64,000 bases of DNA from Neorhizobium lilium (GCF_004053875.1 NZ_SBIP01000001.1:1249282-1313281); one strand, 5' to 3'. Positions 44,501 to 53,754 are shown, numbered from the stretch's first letter. Numbers and translations: made by a program. The notes: generated by a model from the sequence alone, not told the origin.

Positions 44501-44525
44501 AACAAGCCGCCGAAGATTTGGTTCC
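44501..44525 (-). promoter_or_regulatory. EcfG (general stress sigma)-type promoter candidate
   Basis: On the minus strand GGAAC (44525-44521) is followed after 16 bp by TGTT (44504-44501). The alphaproteobacterial EcfG/RpoE2 consensus is GGAAC-N16/17-CGTT, so one base differs. It would drive the DUF2934 gene. Confidence 0.45.
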
Positions 44526-44571
44526 CCGCGGGCGCTCTCATCGAGCGGCCGCGGGGAAGATCTTTTGTCGT

Positions 44572-45579
44572 TTAATGATCGGAACCATGCGGCTTTTCCG
44601 CGTGGCCGCCAAAGGCGGCTCGCAAAGCCGAAAGCACCTGATTGGAATATTGCTCATGCCCTTGCGACGTAAAGCGCTGGAAGAGAGCGGACGACAGGAT
44701 CGGCAGCGGCACGCCCGTGTCGATCCCTGCCTTAAGCATCCATCGGCCTTCGCCGGAATCGGACACGCGGCCGCTGAAGCTTTCCAGCGTCGGGTCGTTC
44801 TTCAAGGACTGCGCCAGAAGATCCAATAGCCATGAGGACACCACGCTGCCATGGCGCCACACTTCGGCAACTTCGGTCACATCAATGTCGAACTGATAGT
44901 ATTGCGGGTGCTGCAGAGGGCTGGTTTCCGCATCGACTGCGCGATTCTGCTGCCCTGCATTGGCAGCTTTCATCAGGTTCATGCCTTCCGCATAGGCGGC
45001 CATCATGCCGTATTCGATGCCGTTATGGACCATCTTGACGAAATGGCCGGAGCCGCTCGGGCCGCAATGCAGATAGCCCAACTCGGAGGTACGCCCGGAT
45101 GCCACCTCCATACCGGCTCCCGGCGCCAGAGATCGGAAAATAGGATCGAGGCGTGTGACGGCCTCGTTCGGTCCGCCGATCATCAGGCAGTAACCGCGAT
45201 CCAGACCCCACACGCCGCCACTCGTGCCGACGTCGATATAGTCCAGACCCTTTTCGGCAAGGCGCCCGGCCCGATCGATATCATCCTGGTAGTTGGAATT
45301 TCCACCGTCGATGATCGCATCGCCCGTAACAAGCACGTTCGAAAGATCGACAATTGTTTTTTCGGTAATTGCAGCCGGCAACATCAACCAGATCGCGGCA
45401 GGCTTGGCCAGCTTGGAGACCATGTCCTGGAGAGATTGGGCTCCGATGGCACCCTCGCCGACAAGGGCTTGCACATTGGCAGAATTGACGTCGTAGACGA
45501 CACATTCATGCCCGCCGCGCATGAGCCTGCGAACCATGTTCGCACCCATGCGACCCAATCCTATCATGCCAATTTGCAT
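44572..45579 (-). CDS. gnd: 6-phosphogluconate dehydrogenase, decarboxylating (short GndA type)
   Basis: This 335-residue protein matches the short, NAD-preferring 6-phosphogluconate dehydrogenase group: Rossmann start MQIGMIGLGRMGANMVRRL, DGGNSNYQDD near 100, DVGTSGGVWGLDRGYCL near 122 and KMVHNGIEYGMM near 178 with the catalytic lysine. It oxidises 6-phosphogluconate to ribulose-5-phosphate and CO2. The length of 335, against about 470 in the classical enzyme, is normal for this group. It is transcribed alone; no zwf or pgl neighbour is present. Confidence 0.88.
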   Translation of the reverse strand: MQIGMIGLGRMGANMVRRLMRGGHECVVYDVNSANVQALVGEGAIGAQSLQDMVSKLAKPAAIWLMLPAAITEKTIVDLSNVLVTGDAIIDGGNSNYQDDIDRAGRLAEKGLDYIDVGTSGGVWGLDRGYCLMIGGPNEAVTRLDPIFRSLAPGAGMEVASGRTSELGYLHCGPSGSGHFVKMVHNGIEYGMMAAYAEGMNLMKAANAGQQNRAVDAETSPLQHPQYYQFDIDVTEVAEVWRHGSVVSSWLLDLLAQSLKNDPTLESFSGRVSDSGEGRWMLKAGIDTGVPLPILSSALFQRFTSQGHEQYSNQVLSALRAAFGGHAEKPHGSDH

Positions 45580-45775
45580 TGTGAATCCTTTCCAGCAGAC
45601 GCCAATGTCTTGGCGATACGGTCGCGGCAGCGATCTTGCAAGCCGAAACTGGAAGCTCTGGACCCAGCACAGCCGAAATCGCCTTTAAGTGAACGCAATT
45701 ATCCCGGCGCAAAGCCCACTGTGCTTGACATTTCGAAAGGAACATGAGAACAAAAGAAGAACATAGGAGATTGCG

Positions 45776-45952
45776 ATGCAGAGAACAGACGAAGTCGTCG
45801 CTCGCGCCCTTGCAGCAGTAGCGGCATCTAAAGCGCTTCGAGAGCGCCACGATCAGCAGAGACGGGAAATTTACAGCCGGATCGAGCTGGCGTCGCTCAG
45901 GACGCCGCATATTCCGAAAGGAATACAATTGCCGCTCAGGCTTGATAGCTGA
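45776..45952 (+). CDS. Small basic protein, unknown function
   Basis: This is a 58-residue frame with AGGAGA six bases before the ATG. The first 45 residues look like one amphipathic helix (VVARALAAVAASKALRERHD), followed by a short proline- and leucine-containing tail. A TTGACA-like element lies about 52 bp upstream. Divergent from gnd, convergent with the Ser/Gly-rich gene. The clean ribosome-binding site is the main support. Confidence 0.45.
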   Translation: MQRTDEVVARALAAVAASKALRERHDQQRREIYSRIELASLRTPHIPKGIQLPLRLDS

Positions 45953-46046
45953 GCGAATAGATCGGCGGGCAAGCAGAATATCTGGCCGTAGTGGAAGCAG
46001 ATGCAAATGAGGGACCCAACGGGTCCCCCATTCGAACGTCAAGCTA

Positions 46047-46367
46047 TTAGCAGCTGGCGCCTGTATTGCCGGCTGTGCCCGTGTCATTGGTGCCGGAAGA
46101 CGCCGAACCCGTCATTGCGCCGGTGCTACCGGTGCCCTGGTTGGCGCTGGTCGGACCGCAATTGGTGCGGCTGGAGCTGGTGCCGCCATTGCCGTCGCTG
46201 CCTGTGCCGCCGCCCGAACTGCCGCTGGCGCCGGAATTGGAGCCGGAGCCAGTACCCGAGCTGGAGCCGGAAGTGCCGGAGCCGGAGTTTCCGGAGCTGG
46301 ACTGGGCAACTGCCGCAGTTGCCAGGCCAAGCGAAAGTGCGGTGACAGTCAAAATCTTGGTAATCAT
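46047..46367 (-). CDS. Low-complexity Ser/Gly/Thr-rich secreted protein
   Basis: The product is 106 residues. A clear signal peptide (ILTVTALSLGLATAAVAQ) precedes a mature part made almost only of Ser, Gly, Thr and Asn, with two cysteines (TNCGP and a C-terminal Cys). No catalytic domain is present. Similar short secreted proteins occur in rhizobia, with unknown role; a flexible envelope or matrix component is possible. GAGAGGAAAA precedes the ATG. The composition makes homology searches unreliable. Confidence 0.65.
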   Translation of the reverse strand: MITKILTVTALSLGLATAAVAQSSSGNSGSGTSGSSSGTGSGSNSGASGSSGGGTGSDGNGGTSSSRTNCGPTSANQGTGSTGAMTGSASSGTNDTGTAGNTGASC

Positions 46368-46855
46368 TGGGTTTTCCTCTCAAGGGTCATCTATGCGCCC
46401 TCCAGAAAACCAAACCGGCGGGAAGCAATAAGGTTTCCGCCCATGAAGATATTTATTGCGTGATCGCTGGATATTGCTTGTGAGCGTAATGGAACTCACT
46501 CTCTCTTATCGTAGCAGCAATATCCTTTCGCCCATCTATCCAACCGCATAGCGCCTCGACCCGAGGTGCCTATGAAGCGCACGGCTGTGGGTATTAACCT
46601 GGAGTTAAGCATGTTCAGTTACGGAACTGGAACCAAGAAGTTTGGCGCATCAAGTTGAGACCGTCGCAGGCGCCCCCCCGAATGTCACTCCTGCGGCTGA
46701 GGCTCGACTCGTGGATCACCCCCATAGCGCGTGTCGAGCCTCATCCACCCATATGAGAACGGGCGAATAAACTTCTAATTTAGACTGTTGCTAACCGGCA
46801 CTCGACACCTCCAGTCCGCTTCGCCATTGTGCGGGCCGACATCGGGAGTTGAGTT
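46368..46855. other. Intergenic region without recognised gene
   Basis: These 488 bp separate the Ser/Gly-rich gene from a small membrane-protein frame. I find no ORF with a good ribosome-binding site, no strong hairpin with a T-run and no convincing promoter motif. It includes GGCTCGAC (46699-46706) and GTCGAGCC (46734-46741), an 8-bp inverted repeat with a 27-bp spacer, of unknown meaning. Confidence 0.4.
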
Positions 46856-46984
46856 ATGTATTGTGACTGGAATGCCTCGACTGCGCGTAAGACGTATCTT
46901 CTCAAATTTGTAGGTGCCTGGATTGCGGCTATCGCACTCGCCGTCTTTCCCGTCATCTTGGCGGTAAATGCCGTAACCCTCTAG
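46856..46984 (+). CDS. Small single-span membrane protein
   Basis: This 42-residue frame has GGGAG seven bases before the ATG. The N-terminal 17 residues are polar with a basic cluster (STARKTYLLK), then one hydrophobic helix (AWIAAIALAVFPVILAV). It ends 98 bp before a DoxX-like gene and could be its partner. It is short, so the call rests on the ribosome-binding site and the membrane helix. Confidence 0.4.
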   Translation: MYCDWNASTARKTYLLKFVGAWIAAIALAVFPVILAVNAVTL

Positions 46985-47082
46985 ATTACAGTCATATCCT
47001 CCTCACGAAGACGTGCTTGAATTTGCATTGACCCAGCCAAGGGCAATGAGCAAACCGGCCGCGTTCAATTGCGGAGTACCCT

Positions 47083-47472
47083 ATGATCAAAAATCTTCAG
47101 CAGGCGCAACCAATCGTCCTCAGCATTATGAGGATAGCCGTTGGCCTCGTTATATTTTCCTTTGGAACTGCCAAAATCTTCCATTTTCACGCGGGTCAGT
47201 TCATGCCGCCACCGGGGTCCCTTCCCTGGATCGCGGGTCTACTCGAACTCGTGCTCGGCTTCCTGTTCCTGATCGGCCTTGGAACTCGACTTTCTGCCTT
47301 CATCCTCTCCGGCGAAATGGCTGCTGCCTACTTCATCGCCCATTTCCCAAAGAGCTTCTTCCCGACCGAAAACGGCGGGTATGCTGCAATCGTCCTCTGC
47401 TTCGTCTTCCTCTATTTCGTCACCTCGGGCGCAGGTCCGATCAGCGTCGACAAGAAGCTCGGGCGCGCCTGA
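47083..47472 (+). CDS. DoxX family membrane protein
   Basis: This 129-residue protein has four predicted helices. The DoxX pattern is visible in MRIAVGLVIFSFGTAKIFHF, WIAGLLELVLGFLFLIGLGT and AAYFIAHFPKSFFP. GGAG lies nine bases before the ATG. It is probably a small inner-membrane protein linked to redox homeostasis, without a proven reaction. It is not part of the ABC operon downstream, which has its own promoter. Confidence 0.82.
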   Translation: MIKNLQQAQPIVLSIMRIAVGLVIFSFGTAKIFHFHAGQFMPPPGSLPWIAGLLELVLGFLFLIGLGTRLSAFILSGEMAAAYFIAHFPKSFFPTENGGYAAIVLCFVFLYFVTSGAGPISVDKKLGRA

Positions 47473-47590
47473 CGTACGAGTAAAAACAGGCGGCCGGAAG
47501 ACGTGTGAATTCCGGCTGCCTCCCTTCCGGGTTCTCCGCAGCTGATGAAGCGGAGGCCGCCTGCGCCGGTGACTATTAGGCAAAAGGCGT

Positions 47591-47638
47591 TTGACAGCCG
47601 CCACCAGTCCGATATTCTGTTATTACAACCTACATAAC
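47591..47638 (+). promoter_or_regulatory. Promoter and putative IclR half-sites before the dipeptide-type importer
   Basis: TTGACA (47591-47596) and TATTCT (47613-47618), 16 bp apart, form a good promoter for the operon at 47671. TATTAC (47621-47626) and CATAAC (47633-47638) lie just after it. The same two hexamers flank the IclR/SelA-like divergent gap at 53733-53754, with a different spacing. Confidence 0.5.
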
Positions 47639-47670
47639 ATAATAATGGAACAACGAAACGGGTGGCAATA

Positions 47671-49197
47671 ATGAAGCTGAAACTGGCATTCCTCTTGGCA
47701 ACCGCGCTCATTGCAGCGCCTCATCTCTCCGTGGCTCAGGAAAAAGGCGGTGTCATCAATGTCGCTACGATCGGTGAGCCGCCGACACTCGACCCTATGG
47801 TATCGACCGCCGATCTCGTCGGCATCGTCACCCAGCATATTTTCGAAACACTCTACACGTTCGACAAGGGCTGGAAGGTCACCCCGCTTCTTGCGGATAG
47901 CCTTCCTCAAATCAGCGCCGACGGCAAGACATACACGATCAAGCTCCGGACCGGCATCAAGTTCCACGACGGCAGCGACATGACATCGGATGATGTCGTC
48001 GCTTCGCTCAACCGCTGGCTCAAGCTCGCTTCGCGCGGCAAGCAGGTTGCAGGCTTCATCGACAAGATCGAAGCCGCCGATCCGGCCACCGTCACTATTT
48101 CGTTGAAGCAGCCCTATGCGCCGCTCGTCTCGCTTCTTGCCTTCAACAACTCGGCGGCCATCATCATTCCGTCCGAAAAGCAGGATGAACCGATGAAGGA
48201 ATTCATCGGCACAGGCCCTTATATGCTGAAGGAGCGCAAGGCGGACCAGTATATCCAGCTCGCTCGCTTTACCGGGTACAAGCCCCGTTCGGAAGAAAGC
48301 AGTGGCTATGGCGGTGCCCGCCACCAGTATCTGGACGAGATCCGCTTCGTTCCGGTGCCGGACCCGAACACCCGCGTCGAGGCAGCGGTTTCAGGCCAGT
48401 ACGACTATGTCGACTCCCTGCCGGTGGAGTCCTTCGACAAGGTCAAGGCATCGACGGCGTCACAGCCCGTGCTGCTGAAGCCGTTCGGCTTTCCGGTCTT
48501 CGTCTTCAACACGGCGGAAGGTGTGACCAAGAACGTCGCGATCCGCAAGGCAATCCGCCAGGCGCTCAGCATGGAAGACATGATGGCGGCCGCTTTCGGC
48601 AGCAAGGACTTCTACGCGCTGGATGGCAATATTTACCCCAGCAACTTCATCTGGTCGACGGATGCGGGGGTCGAAGGCGCCTATAATGTCGCCGACCCGG
48701 AAGCCGCAGCGACCTCTGCAAAAGCAGCCGGCTACAAGGGCGAACCTATCCGCATCCTGACGAGCCGCCAATATGAGTTCCACTACAAGATGGCGCAGGT
48801 TGCCGCCGAATACCTGAAGCTTGCCGGATTCACGGTCGATCTGCAGGTGGTGGATTGGGCGACGCTGACCCAGCGGCGGACGGACAAGGGCCTGTGGGAC
48901 ATCTATATCAGCCATAGCCCCTTCCTCCCCGAACCGGCGCTGATCGGTTCGCTCTCCACGAGCTCACCGGGCTGGTGGGATACGCCGGCGCGCAAGGCAT
49001 CCGTCGATGCCTTCACCTCGGAAGTCGATCCCGACAAGCGGGTTGCACTTTGGGCCAATGTCCAGAAGGCCATGTATGACGACGTGCCTCTCATGAAGAT
49101 CGGCGACTTCAATGCCGTCGCTGCCAAGTCCACCAAGCTCGAAGGCGTCGACCCCGCGCCTTGGCCTTATTTCTGGAACGCTTCCATCAAGAAGTAA
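47671..49197 (+). CDS. ABC transporter substrate-binding protein, dipeptide/oligopeptide type (SBP_bac_5)
   Basis: This protein has 508 residues from the ATG at 47671 (a GTG three codons earlier is possible). It has a signal peptide (AFLLATALIAAPHLSVAQ), then the cluster-C binding-protein fold: VINVATIGEPPTLDPM, LRTGIKFHDGSDMTSDDVV and the C-terminal repeats. It feeds two DppB/DppC-type permeases downstream. No ATPase gene is in the operon, so a shared or remote one is needed. The ligand may be a peptide or an N-acylated compound, judging from the amidohydrolase that follows. Confidence 0.88.
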   Translation: MKLKLAFLLATALIAAPHLSVAQEKGGVINVATIGEPPTLDPMVSTADLVGIVTQHIFETLYTFDKGWKVTPLLADSLPQISADGKTYTIKLRTGIKFHDGSDMTSDDVVASLNRWLKLASRGKQVAGFIDKIEAADPATVTISLKQPYAPLVSLLAFNNSAAIIIPSEKQDEPMKEFIGTGPYMLKERKADQYIQLARFTGYKPRSEESSGYGGARHQYLDEIRFVPVPDPNTRVEAAVSGQYDYVDSLPVESFDKVKASTASQPVLLKPFGFPVFVFNTAEGVTKNVAIRKAIRQALSMEDMMAAAFGSKDFYALDGNIYPSNFIWSTDAGVEGAYNVADPEAAATSAKAAGYKGEPIRILTSRQYEFHYKMAQVAAEYLKLAGFTVDLQVVDWATLTQRRTDKGLWDIYISHSPFLPEPALIGSLSTSSPGWWDTPARKASVDAFTSEVDPDKRVALWANVQKAMYDDVPLMKIGDFNAVAAKSTKLEGVDPAPWPYFWNASIKK

Positions 49198-49299
49198 GGC
49201 ACGAGGAGAACGGATGCCGGCTCCTTGTCCGGCATCCGCCCGCCCCTCCCGTACCGATGAAGAGTTCGTGGCGTCGGTCCACGGACATGGGAACTGGAT

Positions 49300-50241
49300 A
49301 TGATACGTTACATCCTGCAGCGACTGGCCGGCATGATCGTCGTGATGTTTCTCGTCGTCACGATCGTCTTCGTGATCGTACGTGTAACGCCCGGCGACCC
49401 GGCAGCCGTTATGCTCGGTCCGGATGCCACGCTCCAGGATGTGGCGGACCTACGGGCACGGCTCGGGCTGGACCAGCCGATCATCCTCCAATACGTCTTC
49501 TATATCGGCCAGTTGCTGAGGGGTGACCTCGGCCAGTCCATCTTTCTCAACATGCCTGTCGGCTCGGCCCTGCTGGAACGGGCGGAACCGACCTTCTTCC
49601 TGACGATCTTCTCGCTTGCCATCGCCAGCGTCATCGCGTTGCCGGTTGGTATCTACGCTGCCTACAGGCGCGGATCCTTTGTCGATCAGGTGGCAACGAC
49701 CGTCGCCATGCTGGCGGCCAGCATTCCCAGCTTCTGGCTCGGGCTGATCCTGATGCAGTTCTTCGCCGTCCGGTTCAATCTTTTCCCCGTCTCCGGCTAT
49801 GGCGGACCTGGATCGAGCCTTATGGACAGGCTCTACCATCTGGTCCTGCCTGCAATCGCGCTCGGCTTGGTCTCGTCCGCGCTCATCCTGCGCTTCACGC
49901 GCGCCTCCATGCTGGATGTTTTGGGCGATGATTATGTGCGCACCGCCCGCGCCAAAGGCCTGGCGGAACGTCACGTCGTGCTGCGGCACGCGCTGAAAAA
50001 CGCCCTCATCCCGATCCTGACAGTGCTCGGGCTTACCGCTGCGGTCTTGATTTCCGGCGCAGTGGTTACAGAAACGGTCTTCGGCCTGCCGGGTGTCGGC
50101 AACCTGGTCGTCTCGGCCGTGCTGCGGCGGGATTACCCGGTCATACAGGGCGCGCTTCTGGTAATCGCAGCCATCTATGTCTTCATCAATTTCGCGATCG
50201 ACATGCTGTATCTCGTGGTCGATCCAAGGGTTCGCTACTGA
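49300..50241 (+). CDS. ABC transporter permease (DppB type)
   Basis: This 313-residue permease has the DppB hallmark start MIRYILQRLAGMIVVMFLV, six helices and the EAA loop DYVRTARAKGLAERHVVLRH. It lies 102 bp after the binding protein and ends one base inside the next permease start (ATG overlapping the TGA). It forms half of the membrane channel for the peptide-type importer. Confidence 0.9.
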   Translation: MIRYILQRLAGMIVVMFLVVTIVFVIVRVTPGDPAAVMLGPDATLQDVADLRARLGLDQPIILQYVFYIGQLLRGDLGQSIFLNMPVGSALLERAEPTFFLTIFSLAIASVIALPVGIYAAYRRGSFVDQVATTVAMLAASIPSFWLGLILMQFFAVRFNLFPVSGYGGPGSSLMDRLYHLVLPAIALGLVSSALILRFTRASMLDVLGDDYVRTARAKGLAERHVVLRHALKNALIPILTVLGLTAAVLISGAVVTETVFGLPGVGNLVVSAVLRRDYPVIQGALLVIAAIYVFINFAIDMLYLVVDPRVRY

Positions 50242-51113
50242 TGGCCGAGATCACCGATTCGATGCCCGCCCAGCGTGAAGGGCTGAGGTTCATCCGCCAG
50301 CTTTTCCGGCGGCGCACGGTAGCACTTGGCGTGCTGGTGCTGCTCATCTTCGTCGCCATCGCATTGCTTGCTCCGTGGCTGACGCCCTACTCGCCGTCTA
50401 AGCTCTCGATCGTCAACCGGTTGAAGCCGCCGAGCGGAACCTTCTGGTTCGGAACCGACGAGTTCGGACGCGACGTGTTCTCGCGGACCATTTATGCGGG
50501 CCGCCTGTCGCTGCTGGTCGGAGTGGCCGTGGTGACGCTTTCCTCCGTAATCGGCGTCACGCTCGGTCTGCTGGCCGGGTTCTTCCGCCGTCTCGACACG
50601 CCGATTGCCCGGTTGATCGATGCAATGATGGCCTTCCCGGACATTTTGCTCGCCATAGCACTGGTGGCCGCGCTCGGTCCTTCCTTGACCACGGTCATCG
50701 TCGCGCTTTCCATCGTCTATGCGCCACGGCTTGCGCGCACGGTCCGGGCTTCGACGCTGGTGATCCGCGAACTTCCTTACGTGGAGGCGGCGCAGGCGCT
50801 TGGTATCTCGACGTTCCACATCATGACACGGCATGTGTTGCGCAACCTGCTCTCACCCATTCTCGTGCAGGGCACTTTCCTCTTCGCAAGCGCTATGCTG
50901 GCCGAAGCGGGCCTCTCCTTCCTGGGGCTCGGTGTCAGTCCGGAAATCCCGACCTGGGGAACGATGATTGCATCCGGACGGCAATATATCGGCCAAGCCG
51001 ACTGGATGACCTACTTCCCCGGCTTTGCCATCATTCTGTCCGTGCTCTCGCTGCAAATGGTTGGCGATGGGCTGCGGGATATGCTCGACCCAAGACTACA
51101 AAGGAATCTTTGA
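50241..51113 (+). CDS. ABC transporter permease (DppC type)
   Basis: This 290-residue permease has the DppC-type N-terminal tail (RFIRQLFRRRTVALGVLVLL), the periplasmic motif HTDELGRD-like GTDEFGRDVFSRTIYAGRLS, and the EAA loop LPYVEAAQALGISTFHIM. It overlaps the previous permease and ends one base before the amidohydrolase ATG, so transport and hydrolysis genes form one operon. No ATP-binding gene follows. Confidence 0.9.
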   Translation: MAEITDSMPAQREGLRFIRQLFRRRTVALGVLVLLIFVAIALLAPWLTPYSPSKLSIVNRLKPPSGTFWFGTDEFGRDVFSRTIYAGRLSLLVGVAVVTLSSVIGVTLGLLAGFFRRLDTPIARLIDAMMAFPDILLAIALVAALGPSLTTVIVALSIVYAPRLARTVRASTLVIRELPYVEAAQALGISTFHIMTRHVLRNLLSPILVQGTFLFASAMLAEAGLSFLGLGVSPEIPTWGTMIASGRQYIGQADWMTYFPGFAIILSVLSLQMVGDGLRDMLDPRLQRNL

Positions 51114-51114
51114 C

Positions 51115-52323
51115 ATGACATCCGGAGATAAAGCGCAGCCGCTTCTCCTCACCAACGTCAAGCCGATCGCTTTCGGCGACGGCACGACCGACGCTACCAC
51201 CGACATCCTGATCGGAGCCGACGGCAAGATTGCCGCCATCGGATCTTCGCTTGCCGCCCCTTCGGACGCGCTACGGGTCGATGGCAAGGGCGCCTGGATT
51301 TCGCCCGGCTGGGTGGATCTGCATGTCCATATCTGGCACGGCGGCACGGACATTTCCATCCGCCCATCCGAATGCGGTGCAGAGCGTGGTGTCACCACGC
51401 TGGTCGATGCGGGCTCGGCCGGCGAAGCCAATTTCCACGGCTTCCGCGAATACATCATCGAGCCTTCGCGCGAGCGCATCAAGGCCTTCCTGAACCTCGG
51501 CTCGATCGGCCTCGTTGCCTGCAACCGCGTCGCGGAACTGCGCGACATCCGCGACATCGATCTCGACCGTATCCTGGAATGCTATGCCGAAAACAGCGAG
51601 CACATCGTCGGCATCAAGGTGCGCGCCAGCCACGTTATCACCGGCTCCTGGGGCGTTACGCCGGTAAAACTCGGCAAAAAGATCGCCAAGATCCTCAAAG
51701 TGCCGATGATGGTGCATGTTGGCGAACCACCCGCGCTTTACGACGAGGTGCTGGAGATCCTGGGGCCCGGCGACGTGGTCACCCATTGCTTCAACGGCAA
51801 GGCCGGATCGAGCATCATGGAAGACGAGGATCTGTTCCAGCTTGCAGACCGCTGCGCGTCGGAAGGTATCCGACTCGATATCGGCCACGGCGGCGCCTCC
51901 TTCTCCTTCAAAGTGGCGGAAGCGGCGATCGCCCGCGGTCTCCTACCCTTTTCGATCTCGACAGACCTGCACGGGCATTCCATGAATTTCCCGGTCTGGG
52001 ACCTCGCCACGACCATGTCCAAGCTCTTGTCCGTCGGCATGCCGTTCGACAAGGTCGTCAATGCGGTCACCCATGCGCCGGCCTCGGTCATCAAGCTCTC
52101 CATGGAAAATCGCCTGTCTGTTGGTGAACGAGCCGATTTCACCATCTTCGACATGATCGATGCGGATCTTGAAGCGACCGATTCCAATGGCGACGTGTCG
52201 CGCCTGCAGAGACTGTTCGAACCACGCTATGCAGTGATCGGCTCTGAGGCCATCACCGCCAGCCGCTACATTCCGCGCGCCCGCAGGCTCGTGCGCCACA
52301 GCCATGGTCTATCATGGCGCTGA
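51115..52323 (+). CDS. COG3964-type amidohydrolase/deacetylase
   Basis: This protein has 402 residues from the ATG at 51115 (AAAGGAAT upstream; stop of the permease one base before). Metal-binding residues of the amidohydrolase superfamily are visible: DLHVHIW (70-72), a lysine in GIKVRAS (about 168), MVHVGEPP (about 201), THCFNG and STDLHGHSM. It belongs to the EF_0837/Atu3266 group (COG3964), often misnamed dihydroorotase. From memory, members hydrolyse acetyl-(R)-mandelate in vitro; the natural substrate is open. The usual genomic partner is a SelA-like PLP enzyme, present at 53783. Confidence 0.88.
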   Translation: MTSGDKAQPLLLTNVKPIAFGDGTTDATTDILIGADGKIAAIGSSLAAPSDALRVDGKGAWISPGWVDLHVHIWHGGTDISIRPSECGAERGVTTLVDAGSAGEANFHGFREYIIEPSRERIKAFLNLGSIGLVACNRVAELRDIRDIDLDRILECYAENSEHIVGIKVRASHVITGSWGVTPVKLGKKIAKILKVPMMVHVGEPPALYDEVLEILGPGDVVTHCFNGKAGSSIMEDEDLFQLADRCASEGIRLDIGHGGASFSFKVAEAAIARGLLPFSISTDLHGHSMNFPVWDLATTMSKLLSVGMPFDKVVNAVTHAPASVIKLSMENRLSVGERADFTIFDMIDADLEATDSNGDVSRLQRLFEPRYAVIGSEAITASRYIPRARRLVRHSHGLSWR

Positions 52324-52352
52324 GCCTTGCCGCGCCGCCAACCTCCAATTGC

Positions 52353-52865
52353 ATGACAGGACTTTCCGTGACGACATTTTCCGCACAACCGGCCGCAACG
52401 GCACCTTCGCCTTATGAACGGCTGAAGTCGCTTGGCATCGTTCTTCCGCCTGCACCAGCACCGATCGCCAATTTCGTGACGCATGTGCGCGAAGGGAACC
52501 TGCTTTACCTGTCGGGCCAAGGTCCGCGTGAGGCCGATGGCCATCTGCATTCCGGCAAGGTCGGGGCCGACGTGACGGTCGACGACGCGTATCACCATGC
52601 GCGCCTGACAGGCATCAACCTGCTCGCCGTGATGCAGGACGCTCTCGGCGATCTCACGAAGGTGAAGCGGGTCGTGAAACTGCTGGGCATGGTCAACGCC
52701 GTTCCGGAGTTCGCAGATCACCCGAGCGTCATCAATGGCTGCTCCGACCTTCTGGTGGACGTATTTGGAGCGGCCGGGCAGCATGCCCGCTCCGCTGTCG
52801 GATTCGGCTCTCTTCCCGGCAACATTACCGTGGAAATCGAGGCGATCGTCGCCCTACGCGACTAG
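52353..52865 (+). CDS. RidA family protein (YjgF-like)
   Basis: The protein has 170 residues from the ATG at 52353; a GTG at 52368 with AGGA upstream and an ATG at 52314 are alternatives. The body matches the RidA family: VREGNLLYLSGQGPREADGH, AYHHARLTGINLLAVMQDAL, VNAVPEFADHPSVINGCSDL and ARSAVGFGSLPGNITVEIEA. RidA hydrolyses reactive enamine/imine products of PLP enzymes, which fits with the SelA-like PLP enzyme of the same locus. It nearly abuts the amidohydrolase gene and is the last gene of the plus-strand operon. Confidence 0.87.
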   Translation: MTGLSVTTFSAQPAATAPSPYERLKSLGIVLPPAPAPIANFVTHVREGNLLYLSGQGPREADGHLHSGKVGADVTVDDAYHHARLTGINLLAVMQDALGDLTKVKRVVKLLGMVNAVPEFADHPSVINGCSDLLVDVFGAAGQHARSAVGFGSLPGNITVEIEAIVALRD

Positions 52866-52877
52866 CCGAGGACATCG

Positions 52878-53705
52878 TCAATGGCTGCGCCAGCCCATCA
52901 ACTGCTCGATCCGTTCCGCCGAAGCTCGCACCTGGTCGGCGTAGTGGCTCTGCTTGCCGAAGGCCTTCTGCTCGGCAAGCACGATGGAAATGGTCGCGAC
53001 GCATTCTCCCGCAGGGTTGCAGATAGGAGAGGCAATACAGGCAACGGCATAATCGGATTCACCTGCCTGGATCGACAGCCGCTCCTCGAAAGCCTTGGCC
53101 GCCGCCTCCGAAAGCGCCTTCGGGTCGACTTCCGCACGACCGGTCGGCGAAGTGCGGGCGCAGCGTTTGAACAATTCCAGCCGCTCGGCATCGCCAAGAT
53201 GGCCCACGAGCAGGCGGCCAGATGCTGTCCAATTCAGGGGCACACGGGTGCCGACACGGGACGTCACCTGGAAATGGCTCGGTCCGTCGGCCATGGCCAG
53301 CACCAGCATATGATCGCTGTCGCGACCGCACAACTGCACTGTCTCGCCCGCCTGGCGGCAGAGGTCGTGCATCTCGTGCGTGGCCGTGCTCATGAAGTCC
53401 AGGGAGCGGGCATAGGCGAGGCCGTAATGGTAAAGCCGGGCTCCGAGCCAGAGCGAGCCGTCGGCATTGCGGGTGAGCATGTTCTTGTCCACGAGATCGT
53501 CGATAATCACGTAGACGGTAGAAAGCGGCGCTTTGATCGCCTTGGCAATCGCATAGGCACCGGCCGGCGCGCCGGTCTCGTAAAGATGGTCGATGACCTG
53601 AAGCGCCCGGTCGATCCCGCTCACTCGGGACCGCTTGACCGCTCCCTTGTCATGATCGACGTCGCCCTCTTCCAACGGAACGGCGGGTAAGGTCATGGCG
53701 TCCAT
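52878..53705 (-). CDS. IclR family transcriptional regulator
   Basis: This 275-residue regulator has an N-terminal extension of about 28 residues, then a winged helix ([34 protein letters not shown]) and the IclR effector domain ([57 protein letters not shown]). GGAAGA precedes the ATG at 53705. It is divergent from the SelA-like gene and probably regulates both that gene and the importer operon, since similar hexamers occur before both. Confidence 0.87.
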   Translation of the reverse strand: MDAMTLPAVPLEEGDVDHDKGAVKRSRVSGIDRALQVIDHLYETGAPAGAYAIAKAIKAPLSTVYVIIDDLVDKNMLTRNADGSLWLGARLYHYGLAYARSLDFMSTATHEMHDLCRQAGETVQLCGRDSDHMLVLAMADGPSHFQVTSRVGTRVPLNWTASGRLLVGHLGDAERLELFKRCARTSPTGRAEVDPKALSEAAAKAFEERLSIQAGESDYAVACIASPICNPAGECVATISIVLAEQKAFGKQSHYADQVRASAERIEQLMGWRSH

Positions 53706-53732
53706 TCTGTCTTCCTCTCAAAATCACCCTGC

Positions 53733-53754
53733 TATTACTTTATTGTGGCATAAC
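53733..53754. promoter_or_regulatory. IclR operator candidate in the IclR/SelA-like gap
   Basis: TATTAC and CATAAC are separated by 10 bp in the 77-bp divergent gap. The same hexamers occur 6 bp apart before the importer operon at 47621-47638. TTAT-tgtggc-ATAA inside it is also a short inverted repeat. Confidence 0.4.

Noticed and set aside
45721..45776. GGAAC near 45740 as an EcfG promoter for the small gene
   Set aside because: No CGTT-like box occurs 16-17 bp downstream.
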